A program made the position numbers and the translations under genes. A model generated the notes under the pieces. It was given only the letters and a program-made list of their open reading frames with translations, had not been told where the DNA came from and did no database searches. DNA of 64,000 nt, taken from positions 186,001 through 250,000 of the forward strand of contig NZ_WTCQ01000001.1 of the NCBI RefSeq assembly GCF_015356765.1. The letters run 5' to 3'. This document shows, piece by piece, positions 1 to 8,402 of the stretch (within the stretch, counting starts at the first letter, position 1; every line of letters begins with the position of its first letter). Source of the DNA: Candidatus Clavichlamydia salmonicola. GTDB taxonomy: Bacteria; Chlamydiota; Chlamydiia; Chlamydiales; Chlamydiaceae.

Positions 1-165
1 GTCCTCCAAGCTTGTGGTATATCTCCACTTTTATGTCATAGCACGATAAGCTTTGCTTTGTCTCGCTTAACAACTCAGGAAGAAGTTATAGCTACAATCA
101 ATGCTATTACAGATTGCATTACCCAATTAAAAAAACGTTCTTATCAACCTATACTTTCTGACTAA
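1..165 (+). CDS. nifS: Cysteine desulfurase NifS, C-terminal fragment
   Basis: An open frame enters from the left edge and gives 54 residues ending ...PILSD before TAA. The segment STISFALSRLTTQEE resembles the conserved C-terminal part of NifS/IscS class V aminotransferases (HxSIRxSLGxxTTxEE), where it follows the mobile catalytic-cysteine loop. The enzyme takes sulfur from cysteine and passes it to an assembly protein, and the next gene, 12 bp downstream, encodes a NifU-like protein. This matches the nifS-nifU pair (CT721-CT720) I recall in C. trachomatis. The PLP lysine and most of the protein lie outside the window, so the call rests on the tail and on the neighbour. Confidence 0.75.
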   Translation, partial: VLQACGISPLLCHSTISFALSRLTTQEEVIATINAITDCITQLKKRSYQPILSD

Positions 166-177
166 CCCTCTTGATCT

Positions 178-984
178 ATGTTTTATCACCCTCATCAAAG
201 TTGGCATCGTTATTCTAAAAAAATGATTCGCCGTATTCTTTCTCCTATATCTCCAGGATTTTTTTCTGAAAATGAATCTTCTCAAAGAGACATGCGCTGT
301 GTAATAGGCTTTCAAGGAGATAAGATTATTGGCAATCAAATTGTTTTTTATCTTTTAGTAGATGAAACTGATGGAATGATTGTTGATGCAAGATTTACAG
401 TATTTGGTCATTCATCTCTTATTGCTTCTGCAGACGCACTTTGTGAATTGGTCATAGGAAAAAATTATCAAGAAGCTAGTCGCTTATCTATAAATGATAT
501 TGATAAGCATTTATCAGATAAAACAAGCACTTCCGCATTCCCCTTTGACACACAAAGTTATTTAAATTTTTCTTTAGATGCTTTAGCAGAAGCTCTTGAT
601 AATTGCTCTGATCTTCCTGTTAGAAATTTTTCATCCCCTTTCCCTTCAATGATGGAAGAAGTAGATGAACGCCTCTGTAATGATTGGCCTAAACGTTCTG
701 AAGCTGATAAAATTATAATGATCAATATGGTCTTAGATAATCACATTCGTCCTTATGTTTCTATGGATGGAGGAGATGTAACTGTTATTTCACTTAATAA
801 TGATGAAGTCACCATAGCTTATGGTGGAAATTGTACAGGCTGTTTTTCAGCTATGGGATCTACTCTCTCTGCTATTCAAAACGTGTTAAATAAATTTTTA
901 AGTCCAGAAATCAGTGTCAAGGTAGATGTAGATAATCCTCCTTCACATGGAACTTCCCATAATATGGACCTATTTTCTTACTAA
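178..984 (+). CDS. nifU: NifU-like Fe-S cluster assembly protein
   Basis: The protein has 268 residues and two parts. Residues about 35-145 resemble the IscU/NifU N-terminal scaffold. Residues about 175-250 are a Nfu-type domain with a MDGGDV motif near 196-201 and the cluster-binding CxxC at C219/C222. It is expected to build or carry Fe-S clusters using sulfur from NifS, encoded just upstream, for clients such as LipA and Nth in this window. The N-terminal part looks non-canonical: at the position of the scaffold cysteine in the FGCGS motif the sequence reads FGHSS (His78), and I see no cysteine at the usual GD-motif position. This suggests that the C-terminal domain carries the cluster. 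Length and order fit chlamydial NifU (CT720). Confidence 0.85.
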   Translation: MFYHPHQSWHRYSKKMIRRILSPISPGFFSENESSQRDMRCVIGFQGDKIIGNQIVFYLLVDETDGMIVDARFTVFGHSSLIASADALCELVIGKNYQEASRLSINDIDKHLSDKTSTSAFPFDTQSYLNFSLDALAEALDNCSDLPVRNFSSPFPSMMEEVDERLCNDWPKRSEADKIIMINMVLDNHIRPYVSMDGGDVTVISLNNDEVTIAYGGNCTGCFSAMGSTLSAIQNVLNKFLSPEISVKVDVDNPPSHGTSHNMDLFSY

Positions 985-1067
985 CCTTTTCTTTTGATAA
1001 AATAATTTCTTTAATAAAAGAGATTGAAAAAAAAGCGTAGAACTTCGAAAAAGACAGATTAACAACC

Positions 1068-2459
1068 ATGTATTATCCAGTGTCTTCTTTTTCAAAAAAA
1101 ATACTTTCTGAAACATTTTTTTCTTGTCATCGTCTTCTTTCTAGCCTTGGACAAGAAAAAATTTTTGAACATTTTTATACTCTTGCTTTCACAGAGCAAC
1201 TGCATTTATTGCACCAAATACAATCCTTAGATATTAACCTTTTTAAAAGACAACGTAGAACTCTACGTCTTCCCAAGAAAAGGCTTTCTTATACTCCTTT
1301 AAAAAATGCGCCTTTAGAAAAAGATCACTCTTTTTTACATGCAGATGGAGTCAAATTAATGGCTCAAGGAAAAACTGGCTGTATTATAATGGCTGCTGGT
1401 CGTGGCTCTCGATTAGACCCTAACAATCCAAAAGGAACATTTCCAATATCTTTAGTCAAAAATAAATCTTTATTCCAACTTATTTGTGAAAAAACCTGTG
1501 CAGCCAGCACTCTTTGCAATCAAAAATTACCTATTGCATTTATGCTTTCTCCAGAAAATTTTTCTCCAGTTCTTCGTTATTTTCAAAAACATAAATTTTT
1601 TGGATTAGACCGCGATCAAATCTTTTTCTTTATTTCACCAACAGCACCTTTATTTAATAATGCAGGATCTTTATTTTTACAAAATCCCTATACTATTGCA
1701 GCTGATTCTTTAGGGAATGGAGCTCTTCCTCAAGCTTTTGATAAAAGTACTATTCTTGATCAATGGAAAAAAGCTGGAGTTGAAATGATAAATATCATTC
1801 CTGTAGACAACCCTCTTGCCTTACCTTTTGACCCTGTATTATTTGCTTATCATGCAACTCAGAAATCAGATGTTACTATTAAAGCCATTTCTTCTACTCA
1901 TTCCCATGAATCTGTTGGTATTTTAGTAAAAGATGAACGCCAAAGAACATTAATTGTTGATTACTCAGACCTAGATGAAAGACAAAAAACAAACCTAGAC
2001 CTACAATCTTACCCTTTAGTGAATAGTGGCATGTATTGTTTTTCTTCAGATTTTTTAAAACAAAGCAGCCAACTCCCTCTATCATTACATAAAGTTTACA
2101 AGCGCACCCCTTGCAACATGTCTCTTGTTCCTTGCTGGAAATTTGAATATTTCCTTTTTGATCTTTTTGCCTTTACAGATAAAGTAAGCACCCTTGTTTA
2201 TAATCGATATGAATGTTTTGCCCCATTAAAAACTTTAAAAGGAGTTAATAACCCTGAAGACGTTCAAAAAATTGTTATGACCCATGAAAAAAACCTTGTG
2301 ACTAATCTCATTGGTAAAACAAATCTTTCAAACGAAGTTCTTGAAGTTGATGCTGATTTTTATTACCCTTCATCACAAACAATAGAAAACTGGGAACAGA
2401 AAGTTTTCTTTTTAAACTCATGTGCTGAGGTATTATGCAAAAAAATATTGCCTACCTAG
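1068..2459 (+). CDS. UDP-sugar pyrophosphorylase (UDPGP/UAP family)
   Basis: This is a 463-residue member of the eukaryote-like UDPGP family, which makes UDP-sugars from UTP and a sugar 1-phosphate. The nucleotide-binding loop is visible at about residues 107-125 (MAAGRGSRLDPNNPKGTFP), the family version of the GxGTRLGxxxPK loop. Further family-like segments are GNGALPQAF, PVDNPLALPFDP and LVNSGMYCFS. It corresponds to CT715, annotated in Chlamydia as a UDP-N-acetylglucosamine pyrophosphorylase; the sequence alone does not tell me whether glucose or N-acetylglucosamine is the substrate. gpsA overlaps its 3' end by 25 bp, so the two are likely cotranscribed. No strong ribosome binding site precedes the ATG. 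Confidence 0.8.
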   Translation: MYYPVSSFSKKILSETFFSCHRLLSSLGQEKIFEHFYTLAFTEQLHLLHQIQSLDINLFKRQRRTLRLPKKRLSYTPLKNAPLEKDHSFLHADGVKLMAQGKTGCIIMAAGRGSRLDPNNPKGTFPISLVKNKSLFQLICEKTCAASTLCNQKLPIAFMLSPENFSPVLRYFQKHKFFGLDRDQIFFFISPTAPLFNNAGSLFLQNPYTIAADSLGNGALPQAFDKSTILDQWKKAGVEMINIIPVDNPLALPFDPVLFAYHATQKSDVTIKAISSTHSHESVGILVKDERQRTLIVDYSDLDERQKTNLDLQSYPLVNSGMYCFSSDFLKQSSQLPLSLHKVYKRTPCNMSLVPCWKFEYFLFDLFAFTDKVSTLVYNRYECFAPLKTLKGVNNPEDVQKIVMTHEKNLVTNLIGKTNLSNEVLEVDADFYYPSSQTIENWEQKVFFLNSCAEVLCKKILPT

Positions 2460-3442
2460 GTATAGGGGCATGGGGATTCTGCTTAGCCTCTCTTTTAGCC
2501 AAACAAGGTCATCTTGTTAAGATGTGGAGTCATCGTTCTGATATTATTCAATTCCTCTCATCAAAAAAAGAACATCCAAAATTTCCAGGCGTCCCTATTT
2601 CCCCAAATTTATCATTTTCTAATGACTTAACTGCAACATTAGACTCTGTTGACTTGATTATTGAGAGTGTCTCTTCACAAGGTATTCGCCCTGTATGTAA
2701 CCAAATAAAAGATAGTATAACATCCTTATCCTGTCCCTTTGTCTTAACTTCTAAAGGCATTGAACAAGATTCACAATTATTATTAAGTGAAATTGCTCAA
2801 GAAATTTTAGGCCCCGAGTCTACTGCGTTCATTGGATCTTTAAGTGGTCCTTCTATTGCTGGAGAAGTCATGAAAGGACTTCCTTGTTCTGTGGTTTGCT
2901 CTTCTTATAATCCAGACATTCTTCCTCTTATTCAAGAAACTTTTTCATCTGAATCTTTTAGAGTATATCCAAACGCTGACATCAAAGGCGTTGAATTAGG
3001 TGGCGCTCTTAAGAATGTAATCGCTATTGCTGCTGGTATATCTGATGGCATGAATCTGGGATATAATGCAAAGTCTGGTTTGGTTACCCGTGGTCTTCAT
3101 GAAATACGTAAACTAGGACGTGCTCTAGGATGTAAAGACACAACCATTACTGGATTATCTGGGATGGGTGATCTATGTGTTACATGCTTTTGTGGCCTTA
3201 GTCGTAATTATTCTTTTGGACAATTACTCGCCCAAGGTACTACTGTTGAATCAGCAAAAGAACAAATAGGTATGGTTGTAGAAGGTGCCTATACTGTTGT
3301 ATCTGCTATGCAAATGGCTGCAACTCATCATATTGATATGCCTATCATAAAAGGTATTTTTAATGTGATTTATAAGAAACAATCTTCTATACATGCACTT
3401 AAATTACTATTAAGCCGTGAAATTAAAGAAGAACATCTTTGA
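2435..3442 (+). CDS. gpsA: Glycerol-3-phosphate dehydrogenase [NAD(P)+]
   Basis: The 335-residue protein is a normal-length GpsA, which reduces dihydroxyacetone phosphate to sn-glycerol 3-phosphate for phospholipid synthesis. Residues 9-19 form the dinucleotide-binding loop (GIGAWGFCLAS). SGPSIAGEV lies near 137-145, and the catalytic-lysine segment is GGALKNVIA with K193, followed by the substrate-binding GLVTRGLHEI stretch and GLSGMGDL. The ATG overlaps the pyrophosphorylase by 25 bp and is preceded by GAGG, so translation is probably coupled. CT714 is the Chlamydia counterpart, in the same order. Confidence 0.96.
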   Translation: MQKNIAYLGIGAWGFCLASLLAKQGHLVKMWSHRSDIIQFLSSKKEHPKFPGVPISPNLSFSNDLTATLDSVDLIIESVSSQGIRPVCNQIKDSITSLSCPFVLTSKGIEQDSQLLLSEIAQEILGPESTAFIGSLSGPSIAGEVMKGLPCSVVCSSYNPDILPLIQETFSSESFRVYPNADIKGVELGGALKNVIAIAAGISDGMNLGYNAKSGLVTRGLHEIRKLGRALGCKDTTITGLSGMGDLCVTCFCGLSRNYSFGQLLAQGTTVESAKEQIGMVVEGAYTVVSAMQMAATHHIDMPIIKGIFNVIYKKQSSIHALKLLLSREIKEEHL

Positions 3443-3456
3443 TTATTTTTCTTTTT

Positions 3457-3480
3457 AATTGCTCGCAATTTTATTTTTTA
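3457..3480 (+). terminator. Possible weak intrinsic terminator after gpsA
   Basis: A 5-bp stem AATTG/CAATT around a CTCG loop is followed directly by a T-rich tract, 15 bases after the gpsA stop. The stem is short, so termination would be partial at best. Confidence 0.35.
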
Positions 3481-3568
3481 ATAGAGTTGAAATTTGTAAG
3501 ATCTTAGAGGTATTTAACTCTCTTGCCTATCCTATAGATCTTATTCTTTATTAAGAGTTTAAAATAGT

Positions 3569-4579
3569 ATGATGCTAAAATTTCTACATAATCGACTTCT
3601 CTCTCAAGTAGTTAGCATTTTACTATCCATATTTTCTATTATTTCTTTAGATCTTCAAGCATCCCCAGCTGGAAACCCTGCAGACCCTATCTTACTAAGT
3701 TATAGCACTTGGGGCATCTGTACTGGACCTTTATATGATACTCCTACGATTCTTAAAGATTACTCTGAATATACAAGTCCATTTTCTATGGGAGTAAAAT
3801 GTGGCTTTTATGGCGATTATATCTTTAAGAAAAAAATGAGTATCCATAAGGTTCCTCTTTATCTTGGTGATATTATTAAAATTAGTGTGCCTGTTAGAGA
3901 GATGTCTCTATCTCATTCTGGCGTTTCATTCACTATAAATTTTCAAGGCAATGACACAGAAAAATGCTTATCTGTTTGGGATTGGGAAGTATTTGGAGTA
4001 GTAGGAGCAACATCTATGCACCTTTCCTTACCATTATTAGGCTTTCGTGTGCCTACAGCATCTGATGAACCTAATACTTCTACAGGCATGATGGATATTC
4101 TTACAGATATAGGACTTTCTTATAACGTTGGAATTAAGAAAATTTTATATAGACGCAACGATATTGTCATGGGAGTTTCTGCAGAATATACCACTGCATT
4201 TCCAAAAATGCATCAAACTATTCTTTTTCAGGTAGATGCTCCAGAAGTTTATTTTGAAGAAAGTCCTCATATTTTGCGCTATCAAGATTGGTCTACTTCT
4301 TTAAGCATGTGTACTCGGGTTAATAATTACTGTTTTCCTTATGTAAGCATAATTGCTGGATATTCAATTATAGAACCCTCTCAACCTGAAAATATATTTA
4401 AAGAATTCTCTACTGCATACTTAGATTGGAACTTTATTATGCGAGATATAGAAAGCACCAAAATACTTTCTGTTGCTTGTGGAATGAGCTATCTTGTTGG
4501 CAATAATACTTCTGTTACTGTAGAAGGCCGCTGGGGACAACAATCTGCTATCCATGTGGATATGAAAGTTCTCTTCTAG
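3569..4579 (+). CDS. porB: PorB-like outer membrane porin (MOMP superfamily)
   Basis: The 336-residue protein has an N-terminal signal sequence (basic start, hydrophobic core about residues 11-30, likely cleavage after LQA at 32). The mature protein begins SPAGNPADP, the signature start of chlamydial MOMP/PorB porins (compare LPVGNPAEP in MOMP). The remainder is rich in alternating polar and hydrophobic stretches and ends with an aromatic-containing strand (VDMKVLF), typical of outer membrane beta-barrels. Position beside gpsA matches porB (CT713), which forms a pore for dicarboxylates in Chlamydia. ATGATG gives two adjacent starts; the ribosome binding site is weak. Its stop is only 12 bp from that of the convergent minus-strand gene. 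Confidence 0.8.
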   Translation: MMLKFLHNRLLSQVVSILLSIFSIISLDLQASPAGNPADPILLSYSTWGICTGPLYDTPTILKDYSEYTSPFSMGVKCGFYGDYIFKKKMSIHKVPLYLGDIIKISVPVREMSLSHSGVSFTINFQGNDTEKCLSVWDWEVFGVVGATSMHLSLPLLGFRVPTASDEPNTSTGMMDILTDIGLSYNVGIKKILYRRNDIVMGVSAEYTTAFPKMHQTILFQVDAPEVYFEESPHILRYQDWSTSLSMCTRVNNYCFPYVSIIAGYSIIEPSQPENIFKEFSTAYLDWNFIMRDIESTKILSVACGMSYLVGNNTSVTVEGRWGQQSAIHVDMKVLF

Positions 4580-4591
4580 CTACTATATTTT

Positions 4592-5818
4592 TTATCCTCT
4601 TACCTCTTCGATCAAACTTCGATACATCTTATATAAAACCATTAAAGAAGTAGAAACCACAGTCCACTGTTGAGACATTCCTGCTAAATTCAACTGTAAC
4701 GCCATCTGTTGCATTTGACTAATATCCTGTAATGATTGCTGATCTTGAATCACTTTTTCTATAAAAATTCCCATTCCTCCTGGATTCTCTGATCCATCCC
4801 CATTAATAAGTTCATCTTCAGCTTTTTTAAGAGTTCCATACCAATCTAAATCACTAGATTTTACTTTAAATGATGTATTTGCTGTAGGAGCTATAATTTC
4901 TATTGATGATAGACTTGTTCCTAAAGTATCAAGCTGTTTTTTAATTGCATCGAAGGTTTTTAAATAATCTTTAAAGAGATTAGTTAAAGTTGTTTGTTGA
5001 TCATTCGTCAAATTAGTATTTTGTGGAATTTGCAAAAGAATATTCTCTACAATACTCTTGGCAGTCTTCACACTAGATGTATCTGCCTTTTGTTGATTAA
5101 TTTCTGCTAACAATCGCTGCTTCACCTCTTGCATCTCTACAGGTAAGATGATCTGCTGCAAAGTCAAAATATCTCCTGTCAAATCATATTTAACTTGTGC
5201 CTCAGCAAAATTACTTATAATCCTTACTACTTGATCAATGATCCCAACTCCATAATTACTATAATTCAAAGCTTCTGCTAAAAGCAGTAAATTACCTTCT
5301 TGTTTAGGAATATAATCTAATAAAATAGCATTATAAAAAGCGCTTGGAAGCGGCACTGTAGTGGCTACTTCTCCTGTAGCAGGAGTACTTACAGTCACTG
5401 CTCCTAAATAATTAGGTTGAATATTTAATAAAAGAGAAGAAAGGTCCTCTAAAGCTTGCGCTGAATAACCTGATGCTTCTGATTGCTTGCGATCATAATC
5501 ACGGGCTACCTTACGTTCATCTGCTTGTTTAGCAGCTACTGTCATATTTTGTAGCAATGCCATAGTAGTTGCAGTCATTAATAAATCTTTTTCTGCAGAA
5601 AAAGCGGTTTCTTGAGATTGGAAAATTTCTACGTTATCTAACATTAATACTAGTTGTTTAAGCATTTGCTGCTTATCCAATAACATTTGATAGCCCTCTA
5701 GATCATTCATTGAAAAAAAACTTGCTTGTACATTCATGTCTAGTGAAGGATTAATGGAATCTATACCTTCTTGTCCTGATGGGTTCTGATATAGATCATT
5801 TGAGCTACTGACGTACAT
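4592..5818 (-). CDS. DUF582-family protein, shorter member (CT712-like)
   Basis: 408 residues, soluble, largely helical with Gln/Leu-rich stretches and no membrane segment or enzymatic motif. It pairs with the longer upstream gene, and both C-termini share the pattern QQWTVVSTSLMVLYKMYRSL versus QEWTIITTGLHLLGRLYMTL (aromatic W-T-[IV]-[IV] block), which marks them as paralogues. Size, order and location beside mreB fit CT712 of the DUF582 family, whose Chlamydia members are secreted by type III secretion and bind the host ESCRT protein Hrs. I chose the ATG at 5818 because GGAG sits 6 bp upstream; an in-frame TTG 12 bp earlier overlaps that site. The effector role is inherited from the family, not shown here. 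Confidence 0.7.
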   Translation of the reverse strand: MYVSSSNDLYQNPSGQEGIDSINPSLDMNVQASFFSMNDLEGYQMLLDKQQMLKQLVLMLDNVEIFQSQETAFSAEKDLLMTATTMALLQNMTVAAKQADERKVARDYDRKQSEASGYSAQALEDLSSLLLNIQPNYLGAVTVSTPATGEVATTVPLPSAFYNAILLDYIPKQEGNLLLLAEALNYSNYGVGIIDQVVRIISNFAEAQVKYDLTGDILTLQQIILPVEMQEVKQRLLAEINQQKADTSSVKTAKSIVENILLQIPQNTNLTNDQQTTLTNLFKDYLKTFDAIKKQLDTLGTSLSSIEIIAPTANTSFKVKSSDLDWYGTLKKAEDELINGDGSENPGGMGIFIEKVIQDQQSLQDISQMQQMALQLNLAGMSQQWTVVSTSLMVLYKMYRSLIEEVRG

Positions 5819-5824
5819 TATCTT

Positions 5825-5828
5825 CTCC
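5825..5828 (-). promoter_or_regulatory. Ribosome binding site deciding the start of the CT712-like gene
   Basis: On the minus strand GGAG lies 6 bp before the ATG at 5818 and within the codons that a TTG start at 5830 would use, so the ATG is preferred. Confidence 0.6.
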
Positions 5829-5841
5829 AAAGAGTTTATAA

Positions 5842-8133
5842 TTAATGAGATCTTTTACATTTAAATTTACTGGCTAATGTCATGTACAATCTTCCTAATA
5901 AATGTAGTCCTGTTGTAATAATCGTCCATTCCTGTTGTACAGCATTTACTTCTAGGTTCAATGTTAATTGCTGCGCTTGGCCTTGATCAGCATAATTAGC
6001 ATAACCACTCTGTAAAAGATTCCCAATAGTGGATATTCCTCCTTCAAAGATCTGCTTTTTATTACCTGTAATAAATTGCTGTTCTAAAAAAGGTAATGCA
6101 TAAGGCCATTCTGCTGGCCCTTCCACATTAAAAATATTTGTTTTTGTTTTATCTGTTATGCCAGTAATTGATAGAAGATTTACAAAATTGTATAATTTAG
6201 TTCCTTGATCTGCTGCAGCTGTTAAGGAATATTTCATATTAGTTAATTCCATAATCAATTGATTTTTTTCTAAAGAACCAAATTTAACATCATCTTCCAT
6301 ATTTATTATTAATTGATTACATAGCCTTAATGCATCATCTACTAAAACAAGATCATTATATATACGACGTCTAGAAGCTGTTAATGCTGATCTAGTTACA
6401 TCAAATGCAGATGTAATATTCTGAGTATTTGCTTGGTTCAAGCAATTACTTAAATTATAGTGAGCAACAGCAGAAACAACTCCTGGTAGCTTGGCTCTCA
6501 GTTGATTATACAGGTCCATTCCCACCCCTGCGTAATTCATATCATGCACCATCGAATTAAGATAACGATCTTGTTTAGGAATGAAATTATTAATCATTAA
6601 AGATTGATATTTAGATGCTAATACATCATATGCATTTAACCCTGCGCTAGCAACATCGACTATAGACTGATATCCTTGTAAAAGATTTTTTTTCTCTTGA
6701 ATTCCCTGTAACTTGCTCTGATAGTCACTTGTTAGTGTTGATTGCGCTTCTTCATACTTTGTATTACATTTTGTTTTTGCTTCTTCTTGTGTCACAAGAT
6801 GAGCCTGTAGTTTACTTAATTGTAATTTAGCTAATGACTTATAAATAGCCAGAGAAACCTTTGAATCTACTTCATATTCATCTGCAGCAGGCGCTATGCG
6901 AACAAAGAACACTTGGTCAAAACAACTTAGCTGTTGCGCTCCTGTTGGATTGAGAGTTGTATTATTTAACGAATCCTTGAACTTAGTAATTGGATCTGAT
7001 AAATCAGTAGAAAAATAATCATTTATCGTAATTTTTCCTACTGTACTAACAATATCAGCTCTTTCTGCTATCCCTTGATTTTCTGCTAATTTATTTCGCA
7101 ACTGATAAATACTTTCTTGGATTCCCATAAAAAATCCTAAGCTATAAGTATTAGATAAAGGCATTTCTAGCAATGTGTTAATATAGCTTTTTAACTCTTC
7201 TGAATAGTTTTTTAATGCGCTTGGAGTAGTCCCTGCTTTTAAATTATCATAAATAGTGTTCTTTAGATCAGAAAGAATTTGTAAAATATCATTCCCACTG
7301 TTCATTAATCCATATGTTACAACATCAATTCCAGGTGTTATTGCTGTTGAAACAATCAAGTTAACTTGCTGTTGAATAGTCTTTACAGCTTCTTCAACTA
7401 ACTGTTGTCCTTGAGAAAGGGTAAGAAACATATTGAAATAATTTTCAAGAGAAGCTGCTTTTTCCTCAAAAGTTGCAATTTTTGCCTTTGCCACCTCTAC
7501 AACTTTCTTGAATAATGTTTTTACAGAGGTCCAAAATGCAGCTTCTTGTTTTTGACTCCAGATACTACTTGCTTGTTCTCCAATAAAAGAAGGCAGTTCA
7601 TTTACAAAATTAGCATCACTAAGAGATAATTTTCCGGCTATTCCTTTGTCTACTAAATTTGATAATTTAGTGACTACCCCATCTAATGTTTGAATTAAAT
7701 TACTGTTCGATAAGCTATCTTGTAAGCCATTAACAATTTTCCATAATTTATAAGCTACCACCATCGTATCGTTATTGAGTTCACCTGAAAAACTTAATGA
7801 TCCGACTGCTGATGTTACTGTTGTTGAAGGAGAAGTGCTGCCAAGTACCTTTAAACTCAGCTCTTCTTTTTCTAATATTTTATAATTAAGGCTTTCCTGA
7901 TTAATTAATTTTTTACGCTCTATACAAGTATCTTTCGTTGCTAATATTTTTAATACATTTTGAACTGGCTGTAATTGATTGAATAAAGATACAGATGAAT
8001 GATAATCACATAAATTTTTTAAATCAGAATAATGATCTAATCGGGAAAATTTGGCTGAAAATTGATTTGTTAATGTCATTTCGATTAAGTGTGGAAAATT
8101 CTGTTTTATACCAGATAATATCTCCAAAGACAT
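5842..8133 (-). CDS. DUF582-family protein, longer member (CT711-like)
   Basis: 763 residues, predicted almost entirely helical, with coiled-coil-like stretches around residues 215-245 and 435-490 (repeated K/E/Q with Leu spacing). There is no signal peptide or membrane segment. Its last about 120 residues resemble the end of the adjacent 408-residue protein. Length and order match CT711 (about 767 residues as I recall). DUF582 proteins are chlamydia-specific type III effectors; the function of CT711 is less defined than that of CT619. Only 23 bp separate it from the downstream gene, so the two form one transcription unit. In C. trachomatis pckA (CT710) lies between this gene and mreB; here only a 269-bp gap remains. 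Confidence 0.7.
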   Translation of the reverse strand: MSLEILSGIKQNFPHLIEMTLTNQFSAKFSRLDHYSDLKNLCDYHSSVSLFNQLQPVQNVLKILATKDTCIERKKLINQESLNYKILEKEELSLKVLGSTSPSTTVTSAVGSLSFSGELNNDTMVVAYKLWKIVNGLQDSLSNSNLIQTLDGVVTKLSNLVDKGIAGKLSLSDANFVNELPSFIGEQASSIWSQKQEAAFWTSVKTLFKKVVEVAKAKIATFEEKAASLENYFNMFLTLSQGQQLVEEAVKTIQQQVNLIVSTAITPGIDVVTYGLMNSGNDILQILSDLKNTIYDNLKAGTTPSALKNYSEELKSYINTLLEMPLSNTYSLGFFMGIQESIYQLRNKLAENQGIAERADIVSTVGKITINDYFSTDLSDPITKFKDSLNNTTLNPTGAQQLSCFDQVFFVRIAPAADEYEVDSKVSLAIYKSLAKLQLSKLQAHLVTQEEAKTKCNTKYEEAQSTLTSDYQSKLQGIQEKKNLLQGYQSIVDVASAGLNAYDVLASKYQSLMINNFIPKQDRYLNSMVHDMNYAGVGMDLYNQLRAKLPGVVSAVAHYNLSNCLNQANTQNITSAFDVTRSALTASRRRIYNDLVLVDDALRLCNQLIINMEDDVKFGSLEKNQLIMELTNMKYSLTAAADQGTKLYNFVNLLSITGITDKTKTNIFNVEGPAEWPYALPFLEQQFITGNKKQIFEGGISTIGNLLQSGYANYADQGQAQQLTLNLEVNAVQQEWTIITTGLHLLGRLYMTLASKFKCKRSH

Positions 8134-8402
8134 AATTGAAACCTTTTATATTTATTTCATTTTATTAAAAATAAATTATAAAAAATAGATTAAAAAAAGC
8201 CACTAAAGCAATAAAAGAGTCAACTCTATGATTAAAAACCTCTTATAAAAAACAATAAATTAAATATATAAAAGCATGATTTTATGAAGCGAAGACCACG
8301 ATACCATGATGGAAGAAATGGCCAATAAAAAAATTTATGTAAAACAATTTTACATAAATTTTATTATAAGACCTTCATAAATATAATCTCTATAGATTGA
8401 CT
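8134..8402. other. Non-coding gap between mreB and the DUF582 pair
   Basis: 269 bp, very AT-rich, no credible gene. It holds the mreB terminator hairpin (8330-8362), a small dyad AGAGT-CA-ACTCT at 8216-8227, and presumably the promoter of the DUF582 unit on the minus strand. A TATAAT-like box can be read there but I see no good -35 partner. The gap stands where pckA is found in C. trachomatis. Confidence 0.5.
8330..8362 (-). terminator. Intrinsic terminator downstream of mreB
   Basis: A perfect 15-bp inverted repeat (arms 8330-8344 and 8348-8362) around a 3-base loop lies 40 bp beyond the mreB stop. On the minus strand the hairpin runs directly into a T-run. The stem has only two G:C pairs, so part of its outer end may simply be the A/T tracts of a terminator. 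Confidence 0.65.
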
